From contig CAXBNJ010000004.1 of the NCBI GenBank assembly GCA_963977125.1, positions 124,001 to 188,000 on the forward strand: 64,000 nucleotides of DNA. Direction: 5' to 3'. The translations under genes and the position numbers were made by a program. This DNA is from UBA2705 sp963977125. Its GTDB lineage: Bacteria > Pseudomonadota > Alphaproteobacteria > Micavibrionales > Micavibrionaceae. Positions within the stretch are counted from its first letter, which is position 1. Each line of letters begins with the position of its first letter. This document shows, piece by piece, positions 33,911 through 43,059 of this stretch. A model generated the notes under the pieces. It was not told the DNA's origin and ran no database searches. It saw only the letters and a program-made list of their open reading frames with translations.

Positions 33911-34876
33911 TTATGTCAATAGAGACTGGAGCGCCGTATATACATCATCACATTGTAAATCTATCATAAGTGAATGATTGAGCGTTTTGGCGCTATAGCC
34001 TTCAAAGTCAGTCAGCGCGGCAAAGTCTTTGGCGGTTGATATATAGGCCGTATGTTTACCCCACGGGCTATATAAATGCGGCCAGCTCGGGCCAAATAAG
34101 CCCAGTGTTGTAACGCCGCAGGCCGCAGCGCAGTGCATTAAGCCTGAATCATTACCAATGTAATATGCGCAATGCGACAAAACAGCCGCCGCCTCAGCTG
34201 GCGTGGTCTTCGCAATAACATCAATGCGCATGTCAGAAGGCAAAGCATTAAGCACAAACTCTGCATCCGCCTCCTCCCCTGGCGCGGCAATAATCGCCAC
34301 GCGGTAATTACTCAATGGGGCATCATTCTCTAAGACTAGGCGATTAATTAAAGTGACAAAATTGCCTTTCGGCCATGTCTTACCAATCCAATTTGCTGTT
34401 GGTCCAATGGCTAATACGGGGCGAGGATCATCACCAAGCAGTGCTTTTGCAGCTTTGTCTTGCGCATCCGTAAACCATAATTGCGGCGCTGATGGATTAT
34501 GCACATCAGCTTTAATCAACTGCGCCGCCTGTACCACCTTATGGCATGTTTTATCAATCTGCCTGCCTGCGATATATCGTTTTTTTGCAAAAATAAGCCG
34601 CGAGACGGCGCTGTTACGAAGGTCGATAACCATATCCCATTTTGTCGGGAAAACGCGGCGCCATAATTTCACCCAATGGCCATTACGCTTTTCTTTTTTA
34701 AGCGCAATAATCTCTTTCAAATTAGGGTAAGCTTCAAACAGACTGGTGCATAAAGGCCCACAAACAATCGTCACCGCACAATCAGGATATGCATGCGATA
34801 AGTGCCGCAAAATACCTGTTGAAAGTACAGCATCCCCAATTCGTGTTGATGTAATAAACAATATTTGTTTTTTCAT
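33911..34876 (-). CDS. Glycosyltransferase family 9 (heptosyltransferase-like)
   Basis: ADP-heptose:LPS heptosyltransferase-type GT9 enzyme. The start at 34876 (MKKQILFITSTRIGD) gives 321 residues and leaves a 69-base divergent gap to ygfZ; an open frame reaching 34951 would overlap ygfZ. The N-terminal Rossmann half carries the RIGDAVLST loop and the C-terminal half the donor-binding GNDSGLMHCAAACGV...LFGPSWPHLYSPWG stretch (about 237-270). It probably builds the LPS inner core at the cytoplasmic face; which sugar is transferred cannot be read from sequence. Confidence 0.85.
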   Translation of the reverse strand: MKKQILFITSTRIGDAVLSTGILRHLSHAYPDCAVTIVCGPLCTSLFEAYPNLKEIIALKKEKRNGHWVKLWRRVFPTKWDMVIDLRNSAVSRLIFAKKRYIAGRQIDKTCHKVVQAAQLIKADVHNPSAPQLWFTDAQDKAAKALLGDDPRPVLAIGPTANWIGKTWPKGNFVTLINRLVLENDAPLSNYRVAIIAAPGEEADAEFVLNALPSDMRIDVIAKTTPAEAAAVLSHCAYYIGNDSGLMHCAAACGVTTLGLFGPSWPHLYSPWGKHTAYISTAKDFAALTDFEGYSAKTLNHSLMIDLQCDDVYTALQSLLT

Positions 34877-34945
34877 GGCCATTTCTTTGCTATGACTAGT
34901 GCGCGAAACATTTTCAACATAAGAAATAAACAAGATTGCCCCAAG

Positions 34946-35671
34946 ATGCAAATTTTTGCTTTTCCAAATCGTCAGCTTATACAGATAACGGGCGCAGATA
35001 GCTTTACCTTCATGCAGCGTATCATGTCACAAGATTTAGGCTTACTGGACACGCAGCCAGCGCTATATAGCTGCCTATTCACCGCGCAAGGCCGCTATCA
35101 TTTTGATTTCATCATGTTTAAAAAAGGCGACGCGTTATATATAGACAGCGCCCGCGCCCCTGAACTCGCCGCGCGTTTAGACATGTATAAAATGCGCGCC
35201 GCTGTTGATATCGCTGTGATAAAGGGCAGCGAAGTTTATGCCAGCTTTGAACAAGGTGACTTTCTTGACCCGCGCCATAAAGGCCTAGGATACCGCCTCT
35301 ACCACAAACCAGAAAATGCTGAGATCGCTGATTTCACCCTGTGGGAGAGCAAACGCATAGAGCTGGGTATATTTGATGGTGAGCAAGACGCTGAACTTGA
35401 GCGCAGCAATGCTGATGAGCTGCATATTGATCGCATTCATGGCATTGATTGGAAAAAAGGCTGCTATATCGGCCAAGAACTAACAGCCCGCATGCGCTAT
35501 CGCTCTGGCGGTAAAAAGCATCTTTATATTATCCAAGGCGATAGTTTACCCGCGACGGGCGATAAAATTGGCGCAGGCATTATGCGTAGTCAATCTGGGC
35601 AGATCGGCCTTGCCTTATTGCGCGACAGTGAAATAGACGAACTCCCTTATACAATAACCAAAATAGAATAG
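34946..35671 (+). CDS. ygfZ: Folate-binding protein YgfZ
   Basis: GcvT-related tetrahydrofolate-binding protein supporting iron-sulfur enzyme maturation. From ATG 34946 it has 241 residues; the upstream extension is out of family. The signature K-G-C-Y-I-G-Q-E (about 172-179, within WKKGCYIGQELTARM) is intact, including the essential Cys. N-terminal GADSFTFMQRIMSQDL matches the GcvT-like fold. Seven bases separate it from the HAD gene, and rnhB overlaps that, giving a ygfZ-HAD-rnhB operon. Confidence 0.9.
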   Translation: MQIFAFPNRQLIQITGADSFTFMQRIMSQDLGLLDTQPALYSCLFTAQGRYHFDFIMFKKGDALYIDSARAPELAARLDMYKMRAAVDIAVIKGSEVYASFEQGDFLDPRHKGLGYRLYHKPENAEIADFTLWESKRIELGIFDGEQDAELERSNADELHIDRIHGIDWKKGCYIGQELTARMRYRSGGKKHLYIIQGDSLPATGDKIGAGIMRSQSGQIGLALLRDSEIDELPYTITKIE

Positions 35672-35678
35672 AGACATA

Positions 35679-36326
35679 ATGTTAAAAGCCATTTTATGGG
35701 ACTGCGATAATACCCTCATCAACACAGCTGAGCTACATTTTGCTAAACACGTCGCCGTGCTTAAAGGCTATGGTATTGATCTTGATGACCGCTTCCGTCC
35801 GACGATTTACGCCAATAACAGTTTTCAAAACTGGGAAATCCTCAGTAAAGCTTTTGATATTGATACTGATGAAACCCATTATATCAGCCAAATTGATGCC
35901 TGGTATAAAGACAACATCAACACCTTACAAATCCGCGCCGGCGTTAAAGACGTCTTAGATGCCGCCAAAGCACAAAATATTGTGCAGGCTGTTGTCTCGA
36001 ATGGCCGTAAAGAATCCGTCATGATGGGATTAGAGGCCAAAGGCTTGCTGCCCTATTTCGACCTTATATTAACCCGCGATGATTATGAAGAACGTAAACC
36101 GCATCCGCGCCCTTATCTGGCAGCATTAAGCCAACTCAATATTGATGCGACCAATGCTGTTGCGATTGAAGATGACCCTAAAGGCGTCGCCTCATCCATC
36201 GCTGCGCATATTCCTACTGTGCATTTCCGCTATACTGAAAATATGCCTGCGGAAGAAGCTGCGCTTTATAGCTGCTATAGCGGCACTGATTTCTCAACTT
36301 ATATGGAAGCATTGATTCATGGCTGA
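35679..36326 (+). CDS. HAD-family hydrolase (phosphatase-like)
   Basis: HAD superfamily member of 215 residues. Motif I is WDCDNTLI (Asp9 nucleophile, Asp11 acid/base; Asn replaces the more usual Gly), motif II VVSNGRKE (Ser), motif III Lys in ERKPHPRPY, motif IV EDDPKG. A helical cap lies at about 18-85. Phosphoglycolate phosphatase or beta-phosphoglucomutase-like activity is possible; the substrate is not determined. Overlaps the rnhB start by eight bases. Confidence 0.85.
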   Translation: MLKAILWDCDNTLINTAELHFAKHVAVLKGYGIDLDDRFRPTIYANNSFQNWEILSKAFDIDTDETHYISQIDAWYKDNINTLQIRAGVKDVLDAAKAQNIVQAVVSNGRKESVMMGLEAKGLLPYFDLILTRDDYEERKPHPRPYLAALSQLNIDATNAVAIEDDPKGVASSIAAHIPTVHFRYTENMPAEEAALYSCYSGTDFSTYMEALIHG

Positions 36327-36930
36327 TTTTGAAATTGAAAACAGCCTTAATGGCAAAATATGCGGTCTTGATGAAGTGGGCCGAGGCCCTTTAGTCGGCC
36401 CCGTCACCGCAGCTTGCGTTTATATCCCTAAAGCAGCGCGCGGTTTAGAGTTTTGGTCGATTGTTACTGACAGTAAAAAGCTTACCGCCAAAAAACGCGA
36501 AATGCTCAGCCCACTGATTAAAGAGCACTGTATTTGGGGTATAGATGAAGCCTGCGCCGAAGAAATTGATGATCTCAACATCTTACAAGCCAGCTTATTG
36601 GCTATGCGCCGCGCTTATAAGGCCATGGATGCCGTTATGGATCATGCCTTGATCGATGGTAACCAAGAAGCAGGTCTGGACTGCCCAGAGCACACAGTGG
36701 TCAAAGGCGATAGCAAATCTCTATCCATTGCCGCCGCATCAATCATTGCTAAAGTCAGCCGCGATCATTATATGCTCGGCCTTCATAGTGAATACCCCCA
36801 TTATAGCTGGGATAGTAATGCAGGCTATGGCACCAAAGCCCATTTAGAAGCGATAAACAGCCACGGCATAACCGACCATCACCGTAAAAGCTTCCGCCCA
36901 ATTAGTGAGATTTGTAAGAAAACAGCCTAA
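36319..36930 (+). CDS. rnhB: Ribonuclease HII
   Basis: Degrades RNA in RNA:DNA hybrids and nicks at embedded ribonucleotides. 203 residues, normal length. The catalytic DE pair lies in GLDEVGRGPLVGPV (about residues 17-30), the third Asp in HALIDGN, and the SIIAKVSRD segment completes the site. Last gene of the ygfZ-HAD-rnhB operon; convergent with the COQ10-like gene 10 bases away. Confidence 0.95.
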   Translation: MADFEIENSLNGKICGLDEVGRGPLVGPVTAACVYIPKAARGLEFWSIVTDSKKLTAKKREMLSPLIKEHCIWGIDEACAEEIDDLNILQASLLAMRRAYKAMDAVMDHALIDGNQEAGLDCPEHTVVKGDSKSLSIAAASIIAKVSRDHYMLGLHSEYPHYSWDSNAGYGTKAHLEAINSHGITDHHRKSFRPISEICKKTA

Positions 36931-36940
36931 TTTTAAGCTC

Positions 36941-37381
36941 TTATCGCGCGCCATAAAGCGCGATGGCGCGGCTTTCAAAGGCATTGACCATGCGCTTAAC
37001 CGCTTCATGGAAGAATATATTGATTGTTTTTTGTAAGAGTGGATTTTTAAATTCAAAATCGACAAAGAAATCAATCGTACAGGACTTCCCATCTTCTTCA
37101 GGAATAAAACGCCAATAATTAGATAAATACTTCATCGGCCCAGAGAGGTATTCGACATGAACTTTATTATAAGGATCGAGCGTTACGCGTGATGAGAACT
37201 TCTCGCGCACCATTTTATAACCAATCACCAAATCAGCTAAAATCACATCCTCTTTACGCGATGTCACACGGCAAGCAACGCACCACGGTAAGAAATCTGG
37301 ATAGGACACAACATCGGCGACCAGCTTATAAAGCTCTTCTTGGCTATAAGGAAGAGTGCGTTGTTCGGCATGAGTGGGCAT
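36941..37381 (-). CDS. COQ10/RatA-type START-domain protein
   Basis: SRPBCC (polyketide cyclase/START) protein of 146 residues, the family size. Signature TLPYSQEELYKLVADVVSYPDFLPWC at the N terminus is typical of the COQ10/RatA group, and LSGPMKYLSNYWRF with DFEFKNPLLQ follows. Alphaproteobacterial members next to lipA are thought to bind coenzyme Q and aid respiration, like mitochondrial COQ10. AAGGTGA precedes the ATG. Located downstream of lipA with a small unknown gene between. Confidence 0.88.
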   Translation of the reverse strand: MPTHAEQRTLPYSQEELYKLVADVVSYPDFLPWCVACRVTSRKEDVILADLVIGYKMVREKFSSRVTLDPYNKVHVEYLSGPMKYLSNYWRFIPEEDGKSCTIDFFVDFEFKNPLLQKTINIFFHEAVKRMVNAFESRAIALYGAR

Positions 37382-37421
37382 GAAAGGATCACCTTGACGT
37401 GGAAGTGCTTATGCGAGAATT

Positions 37422-37706
37422 TTAAGCAAACTCGCCCGCTTTTATTTTCTGTACAAGAGCATCGTAATGCAGGCCATAAACCTCGACATGCTCATTGACC
37501 TTGGTCGCTTCAAAGACCTTTGCTGCGAAATAAAGCTCCAGACGTATATCTGTAATACTGGCAAGTACACCGCCAACAAGGGCTTCTTTAAAAGAATCAT
37601 ATATAGCTGTACTTTCTAAACTGACAGCAAAATTATAAATAGCTTGCGCGTCATCTTTGGCAGGCAAAAGTGAAAGTGTGATCTCGTCATTTTCAAGAAA
37701 TTTCAT
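37422..37706 (-). CDS. Hypothetical protein, 94 aa
   Basis: No family recognised. Small acidic, mostly hydrophobic-alternating protein with a predicted helix-rich centre (YNFAVSLESTAIYDSFKEALVGG) and no cysteine, signal peptide or membrane span. It sits between lipA and the COQ10-like gene on the same strand, 34 bases after lipA, so it is probably cotranscribed. No strong ribosome site precedes the ATG. Confidence 0.55.
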   Translation of the reverse strand: MKFLENDEITLSLLPAKDDAQAIYNFAVSLESTAIYDSFKEALVGGVLASITDIRLELYFAAKVFEATKVNEHVEVYGLHYDALVQKIKAGEFA

Positions 37707-37740
37707 CGTGTTTAGTCACTTGTATTCAATTAAAAGGCTC

Positions 37741-38697
37741 TTATTCCGCCGCAACTTTTCGTGCACGCGCATCACGCAATTTCGCAAAATCAGCATCTGC
37801 GTGATAGGACGAGCGTGTAAGTGGCGTAGCTGAGACCATTAAAAAGCCCTTTGCCCGCGCCATACGTTCTAATTTTTCAAATTCTTCTGGCGTCCAGAAA
37901 TGCAGCACGGGCGCATGTTTTGGTGTCGGCTGTAAATACTGCCCTATTGTAATGAAATCAATACGTGCGGCGCGCATATCGTCCATAACCTGCCCTATTT
38001 GCTCAAAAGTCTCACCAAGGCCAACCATTAGTCCCGATTTCGTGAATATATCAGGGTCGACATCTTTAACGCGCTCCAGCAAACGCAGCGAGCGGAAATA
38101 ACGCGCGCCTGGGCGAATAGTCGGATAAAGTGCCGGCACAGTTTCAAGGTTATGATTAAATACATCAGGCTTCGCCGCAATCACATGGTCAATCGCTTCG
38201 ATTTTACCTTTAAAATCACCTGTAAGAATTTCAATTGTCGTATCTGGCGCTTTAAAACGTATAGCCGCGACTGTCTTGCTCCAATGCGCCGCGCCGCAAT
38301 CATCAAGATCATCACGGTCAACAGACGTAATCACAACATGTTTTAAGCCCATCTTTTCCGTCGCCACGCCAACGCGTAGTGGTTCCATCTTATCAAGCTC
38401 ATCTGGCTTGCCCGTCGCGATATTACAAAACGCACAAGCGCGCGTGCATACTTCGCCCATAATCATTAATGTCGCGTGTTTTTTATCCCAGCATTCGCCA
38501 ATATTCGGGCAGCCCGCTTCTTCACAAACGGTTGTTAGCTTTAATGACTTAACAACATCACGCGTTTCATGAAAGGTTTTACCCTGCGGCGCTCTTACGC
38601 GTATCCAATCAGGTTTCTTTCCCATAGGACGATCAGGATTTTTCTGCTTCTCAGGGTGGCGCTTTTTGCGGTCCAGTAAGGCTTCATTATAGGTCAT
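37741..38697 (-). CDS. lipA: Lipoyl synthase
   Basis: Radical-SAM enzyme inserting two sulfurs into protein-bound octanoate to make lipoyl groups, needed by the PDH subunits encoded nearby. 318 residues. The auxiliary cluster cysteines are in TTVCEEAGCPNIGECW and the radical-SAM triad in CTRACAFC. The conserved GETFEQIGQVMDD and YLQPTPKHAPV segments follow. Separated from lpdA by the 147-residue plus-strand gene. Complete. Confidence 0.96.
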   Translation of the reverse strand: MTYNEALLDRKKRHPEKQKNPDRPMGKKPDWIRVRAPQGKTFHETRDVVKSLKLTTVCEEAGCPNIGECWDKKHATLMIMGEVCTRACAFCNIATGKPDELDKMEPLRVGVATEKMGLKHVVITSVDRDDLDDCGAAHWSKTVAAIRFKAPDTTIEILTGDFKGKIEAIDHVIAAKPDVFNHNLETVPALYPTIRPGARYFRSLRLLERVKDVDPDIFTKSGLMVGLGETFEQIGQVMDDMRAARIDFITIGQYLQPTPKHAPVLHFWTPEEFEKLERMARAKGFLMVSATPLTRSSYHADADFAKLRDARARKVAAE

Positions 38698-38794
38698 ATT
38701 TTACTTATCCTTGAATTACCTCTAACGGTTTAGCATATTAGATATAATTATTCTACGGTTTTCAACATACCAAAACATATGCTTAACAAGCTTC

Positions 38795-38823
38795 TTGACT
38801 TTTCATAATATTATTGCTAATAA
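38795..38823 (+). promoter_or_regulatory. Candidate promoter of the 147-residue gene
   Basis: TTGACT (38795-38800), 17-base spacer, TAATAA (38818-38823). It starts transcription about 30 bases before the ATG at 38860, which has AAGGGA upstream. Good hexamers and spacing in a short gap. Confidence 0.5.
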
Positions 38824-38859
38824 TAGCTAGATTTTAAAATAAACGCATAAGGGAATATC

Positions 38860-39303
38860 ATGCTGATAGATCATTACAACAAGGCTGTGCAATATTTAAA
38901 AGATACATTACTGCCAAACAAGCTTGATTGCATTGCCTCAACGCGCCCATTGGACAGATCAGCCCCCTATTACAATTATCTAATCACTGTAGATAAACGC
39001 CGTGACAACTATGTCATTACAGCCGAACGCTATGTCGATGAACAGCAAGTAAACACAAGATTCATCTTTGAAAAGCGTGGCCTGAGCCTATCACAATCCC
39101 TCGATGTCATTTACGCCCTTGATAAGCTTAATGGCTTAGAAGAAGAGCAAAGCTATGCTTACCGCCTTCGTCAAGAAGAAGATGTGCGCTATTGGCCATC
39201 ACAATTTGCAACGCTTGAAACCATCGAAGAAATCGAAGATACGTTTTGCACAAAGCCAAATCAATACATGCAGATGAATGGCTTTAAGCAACCCAATCAT
39301 TAA
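38860..39303 (+). CDS. Hypothetical protein, 147 aa
   Basis: No family recognised. Soluble protein with an N-terminal helix, a likely beta-rich core (YNYLITVDKRRDNYVITAERYV...NTRFIFEKRG) and an acidic C terminus. Two cysteines, no signal peptide. It lies between divergent lipA and convergent lpdA (17 bases), with its own plausible promoter. Base composition matches its neighbours. Confidence 0.6.
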   Translation: MLIDHYNKAVQYLKDTLLPNKLDCIASTRPLDRSAPYYNYLITVDKRRDNYVITAERYVDEQQVNTRFIFEKRGLSLSQSLDVIYALDKLNGLEEEQSYAYRLRQEEDVRYWPSQFATLETIEEIEDTFCTKPNQYMQMNGFKQPNH

Positions 39304-39320
39304 TATCGAATATGAACGCC

Positions 39321-40727
39321 TTAAAAATGGATCGCTTTGCCATAGGCATCAAGCACTGATTCATGCATCATTTCTGAAAGTGTCGGATGTGGGAAGACAG
39401 TATGCATCAAGTCTTCTTCTGTGGTTTCCAATGCCTTAGCAATTGAGAATCCTTGAATAAGCTCAGTGACTTCTGCACCGACCATATGTGCGCCGAGTAA
39501 CTCGCCACTTTTCTCATCAAATATCGTTTTAACAAGCCCTTCTGCCTCACCCATTGCAATAGCTTTACCATTACCAACAAACGGGAAGCGCCCGACTTTG
39601 ACTTTTAAGCCTTTTTCTTTGCACTGTGCTTCGGTTAAACCAATGGAAGCGACTTGCGGATGGCAATAGGTACAGGCTGGGATATTTTCTTTCACCAAAG
39701 GATGCACGCCTTTAAGCCCTGCAATTTTCTCAACGCAGATAACGCCTTCATGCGATGCTTTATGCGCAAGCCACGGGGCAGAGACAATATCACCAAGCGC
39801 ATAGACGCCCGGCTCATCTGTTTTCAAGAAACCATCAACCTGTACTTGGCCGCGCTCTATTTTGACTTTCGTGTTTTCAAAGCCGATATTTTCGATGTTA
39901 CCAATAACGCCCACGGCGCTAATCACACGGTCAAAAACCATTTGTGATATTTTGCCTTTTTTATCTTCAATATGGGCGGTCACTTCCGTTTTGCCCTTAT
40001 CAAGCTTAATCACTTTGGACTGGGTAATGATATTCATGCCTTGCTTTTTCAAGGATTTACCAAGGAAGTCAGATATTTCACGATCTTCCACAGGCACAAC
40101 GCAATCCATAAGCTCAACAACCGTTACATCAACGCCGAGCGTGTTATAGAAGCTCGCAAACTCAATACCGATCGCGCCAGAGCCAACAACCAAAAGCTTT
40201 TTCGGCATGGCTTCAGGGATCATCGCTTCTTTATATGACCAGACAAATTTACCATCAGGCTCAAGCCCTGGCAGCGCGCGTGCACGTGCGCCTGTTGCCA
40301 CGATTATATGCTTGGCGCTGAGTTCATCAAATTTCTTGCCGTCCTTTTCAAGCGCGACTTTGCCCTTACCCATTAACTTGCCATAGGCGCTAAACACCGT
40401 GACTTTGTTTTTCTTCAGTAAATGGCCAATGCCTTGCGATAACTGCTTAGAAACGCCGCGTGAGCGCTCAACGATTTTTTTAATATCAATGCTAACCGTG
40501 CCTTCAACCTTAAGGCCAAATTCTTCTGCATCTTTAATGTTTTGATATATTTCAGCGCTGCGTAATAAAGCTTTGGTTGGGATACAGCCCCAATTCAAAC
40601 ATATACCGCCAAGGTGATTAGCTTCAATCACGGCGACTTTCATGCCCAGCTGCGCTGCACGTATCGCGGCCACATAACCACCAGGGCCTGCGCCAATTAC
40701 AACAACATCAAAAGATTTATCAGACAT
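39321..40727 (-). CDS. lpdA: Dihydrolipoamide dehydrogenase (E3)
   Basis: FAD disulfide oxidoreductase that reoxidises lipoyl groups of PDH, 468 residues. FAD-binding GAGPGGYVAAIRAAQLG, redox CxxxxC in GGICLNWGCIPTKALL, NAD-binding GSGAIGIEFASFYNTLG, and the dimer-interface HPTLSEMMHES with the catalytic His-Glu are all present. It lies downstream of pdhC with a deoxynucleoside-kinase gene between. Lacks an N-terminal lipoyl domain. The pdh terminator separates it from pdhABC, so expression is independent. Confidence 0.96.
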   Translation of the reverse strand: MSDKSFDVVVIGAGPGGYVAAIRAAQLGMKVAVIEANHLGGICLNWGCIPTKALLRSAEIYQNIKDAEEFGLKVEGTVSIDIKKIVERSRGVSKQLSQGIGHLLKKNKVTVFSAYGKLMGKGKVALEKDGKKFDELSAKHIIVATGARARALPGLEPDGKFVWSYKEAMIPEAMPKKLLVVGSGAIGIEFASFYNTLGVDVTVVELMDCVVPVEDREISDFLGKSLKKQGMNIITQSKVIKLDKGKTEVTAHIEDKKGKISQMVFDRVISAVGVIGNIENIGFENTKVKIERGQVQVDGFLKTDEPGVYALGDIVSAPWLAHKASHEGVICVEKIAGLKGVHPLVKENIPACTYCHPQVASIGLTEAQCKEKGLKVKVGRFPFVGNGKAIAMGEAEGLVKTIFDEKSGELLGAHMVGAEVTELIQGFSIAKALETTEEDLMHTVFPHPTLSEMMHESVLDAYGKAIHF

Positions 40728-40825
40728 ACTGAATTTCCTTAAAAAAGTTAAGAAGAATAATTTATGAGGTATTTATGACGCAAAACCAGCGCCGGATCAA
40801 TCTTTAATCACGAGAATTTGAGACG

Positions 40826-41509
40826 TTAAGCCGCCACGTTATCAAGCGGGAGTTCGGACTTCTGAAGTTTTTGCTCTGAAGTAAACTGATCGACATAATG
40901 CTCAATGTTTATATCGAATTTATCGGCCACTTGCCGCGCGAGGTCAGCGGCAAAAATCTTATGTTCATCAATGTCTACCGCTTCAGTATCAATAACCAAA
41001 ACTTCTTGCCCCTCAGCGCGCGCAACATCCATTAGACGGTTAATCTCATCATGAAGGGATATCAAGTAATCAAGCTCAATTGCTTTTTCATGGCTACGGC
41101 CACGCCCAGAAATGCGCTGCATTTGCACTTCTGGTGAGCATTCAAGATGAATAATCAAATCAGGCTTACCCATTGTATGTTCTAAATGTGCAAATGTATC
41201 TTGTACCAAGCGTAGACCTTCAGGGTCTTCGTCGCCAAAGAATAAGTTAGTGTACGCCAAAACATTCAATATAGCCTGATCGAGTACATTAATACGGTCT
41301 TGCGTATAGAATTTGTTTAACTCATGGAATTTAGTCAGCGCGAACCACATTTGCGATGGGAAGCGAAACTTAGCAGGATCGATAAAGGCATCTTGTAGAA
41401 ATAAGTTGTTATCAAGGTTCTCATATATGCAGTTAAAGCCCATGCGCTCAAGCGCACGACATAAAGTCGATTTACCAATTCCCAAACCACCGGCTAATTC
41501 GACGCGCAT
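40826..41509 (-). CDS. Deoxynucleoside kinase family protein
   Basis: P-loop kinase of the deoxynucleoside kinase (dNK/dGK) family. The start at 41509 is supported by GGAGAGG eight bases upstream and gives 227 residues, though the frame continues to 41530. Walker A GGLGIGKST lies at residues 7-15, followed by the ENLDNN-F region, a DQAILN segment in place of the usual ERS-like stretch and an Arg-rich lid (RISGRGRSHEKAIELDYL). It phosphorylates deoxynucleosides for salvage in known relatives; the substrate here is open. It lies between pdhC and lpdA, an unusual neighbour. Confidence 0.8.
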   Translation of the reverse strand: MRVELAGGLGIGKSTLCRALERMGFNCIYENLDNNLFLQDAFIDPAKFRFPSQMWFALTKFHELNKFYTQDRINVLDQAILNVLAYTNLFFGDEDPEGLRLVQDTFAHLEHTMGKPDLIIHLECSPEVQMQRISGRGRSHEKAIELDYLISLHDEINRLMDVARAEGQEVLVIDTEAVDIDEHKIFAADLARQVADKFDINIEHYVDQFTSEQKLQKSELPLDNVAA

Positions 41510-41650
41510 AGATACCTCTCCCCAAAGCAAACTCTTTTAACACTTATTTTTTGATTATTTACCTTAGCAAAATTGAATATTCTTTGTCGAAACCTATATC
41601 AACTCTTCCACAGTTTTGTGCCCCAAGCCTATACGCCCTCCCCTTAAGCA

Positions 41651-41688
41651 AAAACGCAATTTAGATATAATCCAAATTGCGTTTTTTT
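41651..41688 (-). terminator. Terminator of the pdhABC operon
   Basis: Stem AAAACGCAATTT (41651-41662) with AAATTGCGTTTT (41674-41685) around an 11-base loop, with A/T runs on both sides so that it works in either direction. Only the minus-strand pdhC ends toward it. Confidence 0.9.
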
Positions 41689-41710
41689 AATAAATTCTAG
41701 ATAAAAGCGA

Positions 41711-43006
41711 CTAAAGTAACATCGACACAGGGTTCTCAAGGTAATCTTTGAGGATCTTCAAAAAGGCTGCGCCGACAGCGCCATCAACGGCGCGGTGATC
41801 GGTTGACAGCGTTGCTTTCATCACATTAGCCACTTCAATTTGACCATTTTTAACAACAGGCTGATCTACCCCTGCGCCAACGGCAAGGATACAGGCTTGT
41901 GGTGGATTGATAATCGCTGAAAATTCACTCACCCCAAACATACCAAGATTTGAGATTGAGAAAGACCCACCTTGGAATTCTTCAGGTTTCAACTTACCTT
42001 CACGCGCGCGACCAGCCAATTCCTTAACTTCATTTGAAATCGCAATTAAGCCTTTATCTTCAGCCGCGCGAACGATTGGCGTAATCAAGCCATTCGGCGT
42101 TGCGACAGCCACAGAAATATCGGAATGCATAAACTGATGCATAGAGGTGTCCTGCCATGAAACATTACAAGCGGGATAAGCTTTAAGCGCCATAGCAGAG
42201 GCCTTAATGATAAAGTCATTCACGGATAATTTATAAGCGCCATTCGCTTTGGCATTAAGCTCAGCGCGCGCCGCCATTAATGTATCAAGCTGAATATCCA
42301 TAGTCAGATAGAAATGCGGCACAGATTGTTTTGATTCAACAAGACGCTTCGCTGTGATTTTTTGAATATTATTCACGGGCAGTTCTTTATAAGGCATACC
42401 GAACATATTTACTTTGGTATCTGCATCATATGTTGGAGCGCCAGCCTTCATGCCACTCGCAGCGACTGAAGTTGACGCGGCGCTGCCTTGTGTTTGTGCT
42501 TTTAATATATCCGCCTTAACAACACGGCCTTTTGGCCCACTACCTTTAACCGCAGAGAGTTCAATACCTGCATCTTTTGCCAAACGGCGTGCCAATGGTG
42601 ATGAAAATACGCGGCCTGATGTATTCTTATTTGCGCTTGGCGCAACAGGCGCTGCTTTATTTGTCACTGCGGGGGCTGCTGCGGCTGTTTCTGCTGGGGC
42701 TGCTTCTGCTTTCGGGGCAGTTGCTTGTGGCGCTGAGAAATCATCAGCGGCGCTATCACCTTCGCCTTCTTCAAGCAAAACAGCGATCATTGCATTAACA
42801 GCAACGCCTTCAGTACCTTCTGCCACTAAGATCTTAGCAAGCTTACCTTCATCAGTGGCTTCAACTTCCATCGTCGCTTTATCGGTTTCAATTTCCGCGA
42901 TAACATCACCCGCCTCAACCATATCACCTTCTTTTTTAATCCAGCGTGCCAAAGTACCTTCGGTCATAGTTGGTGACAAAGCGGGCATAAGAACTTCAAT
43001 AGGCAT
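41711..43006 (-). CDS. pdhC: Pyruvate dehydrogenase E2 (dihydrolipoamide acetyltransferase)
   Basis: 431-residue E2 core of the pyruvate dehydrogenase complex. One lipoyl domain (about 1-77; lipoyl Lys43 in ETDKATMEVEA), an Ala/Pro-rich linker (about 88-130), a peripheral subunit-binding domain (about 133-170; SPLARRLAKDAGIELS) and the catalytic domain ending with DHRAVDG. A single lipoyl domain is typical of alphaproteobacteria. Third gene of pdhA-pdhB-pdhC, followed by a strong terminator. Confidence 0.96.
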   Translation of the reverse strand: MPIEVLMPALSPTMTEGTLARWIKKEGDMVEAGDVIAEIETDKATMEVEATDEGKLAKILVAEGTEGVAVNAMIAVLLEEGEGDSAADDFSAPQATAPKAEAAPAETAAAAPAVTNKAAPVAPSANKNTSGRVFSSPLARRLAKDAGIELSAVKGSGPKGRVVKADILKAQTQGSAASTSVAASGMKAGAPTYDADTKVNMFGMPYKELPVNNIQKITAKRLVESKQSVPHFYLTMDIQLDTLMAARAELNAKANGAYKLSVNDFIIKASAMALKAYPACNVSWQDTSMHQFMHSDISVAVATPNGLITPIVRAAEDKGLIAISNEVKELAGRAREGKLKPEEFQGGSFSISNLGMFGVSEFSAIINPPQACILAVGAGVDQPVVKNGQIEVANVMKATLSTDHRAVDGAVGAAFLKILKDYLENPVSMLL

Positions 43007-43059
43007 GTTTTAATCCTCTAATAATCAGGTCGGTATCAGTATCTAAATAGATATTACTC

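Noticed and set aside
42414..43013. 199-codon open frame on the plus strand opposite pdhC.
   Set aside because: It mirrors the Ala/Pro-rich linker and lipoyl domain of E2; the protein is low-complexity Ser/Ala and matches nothing.
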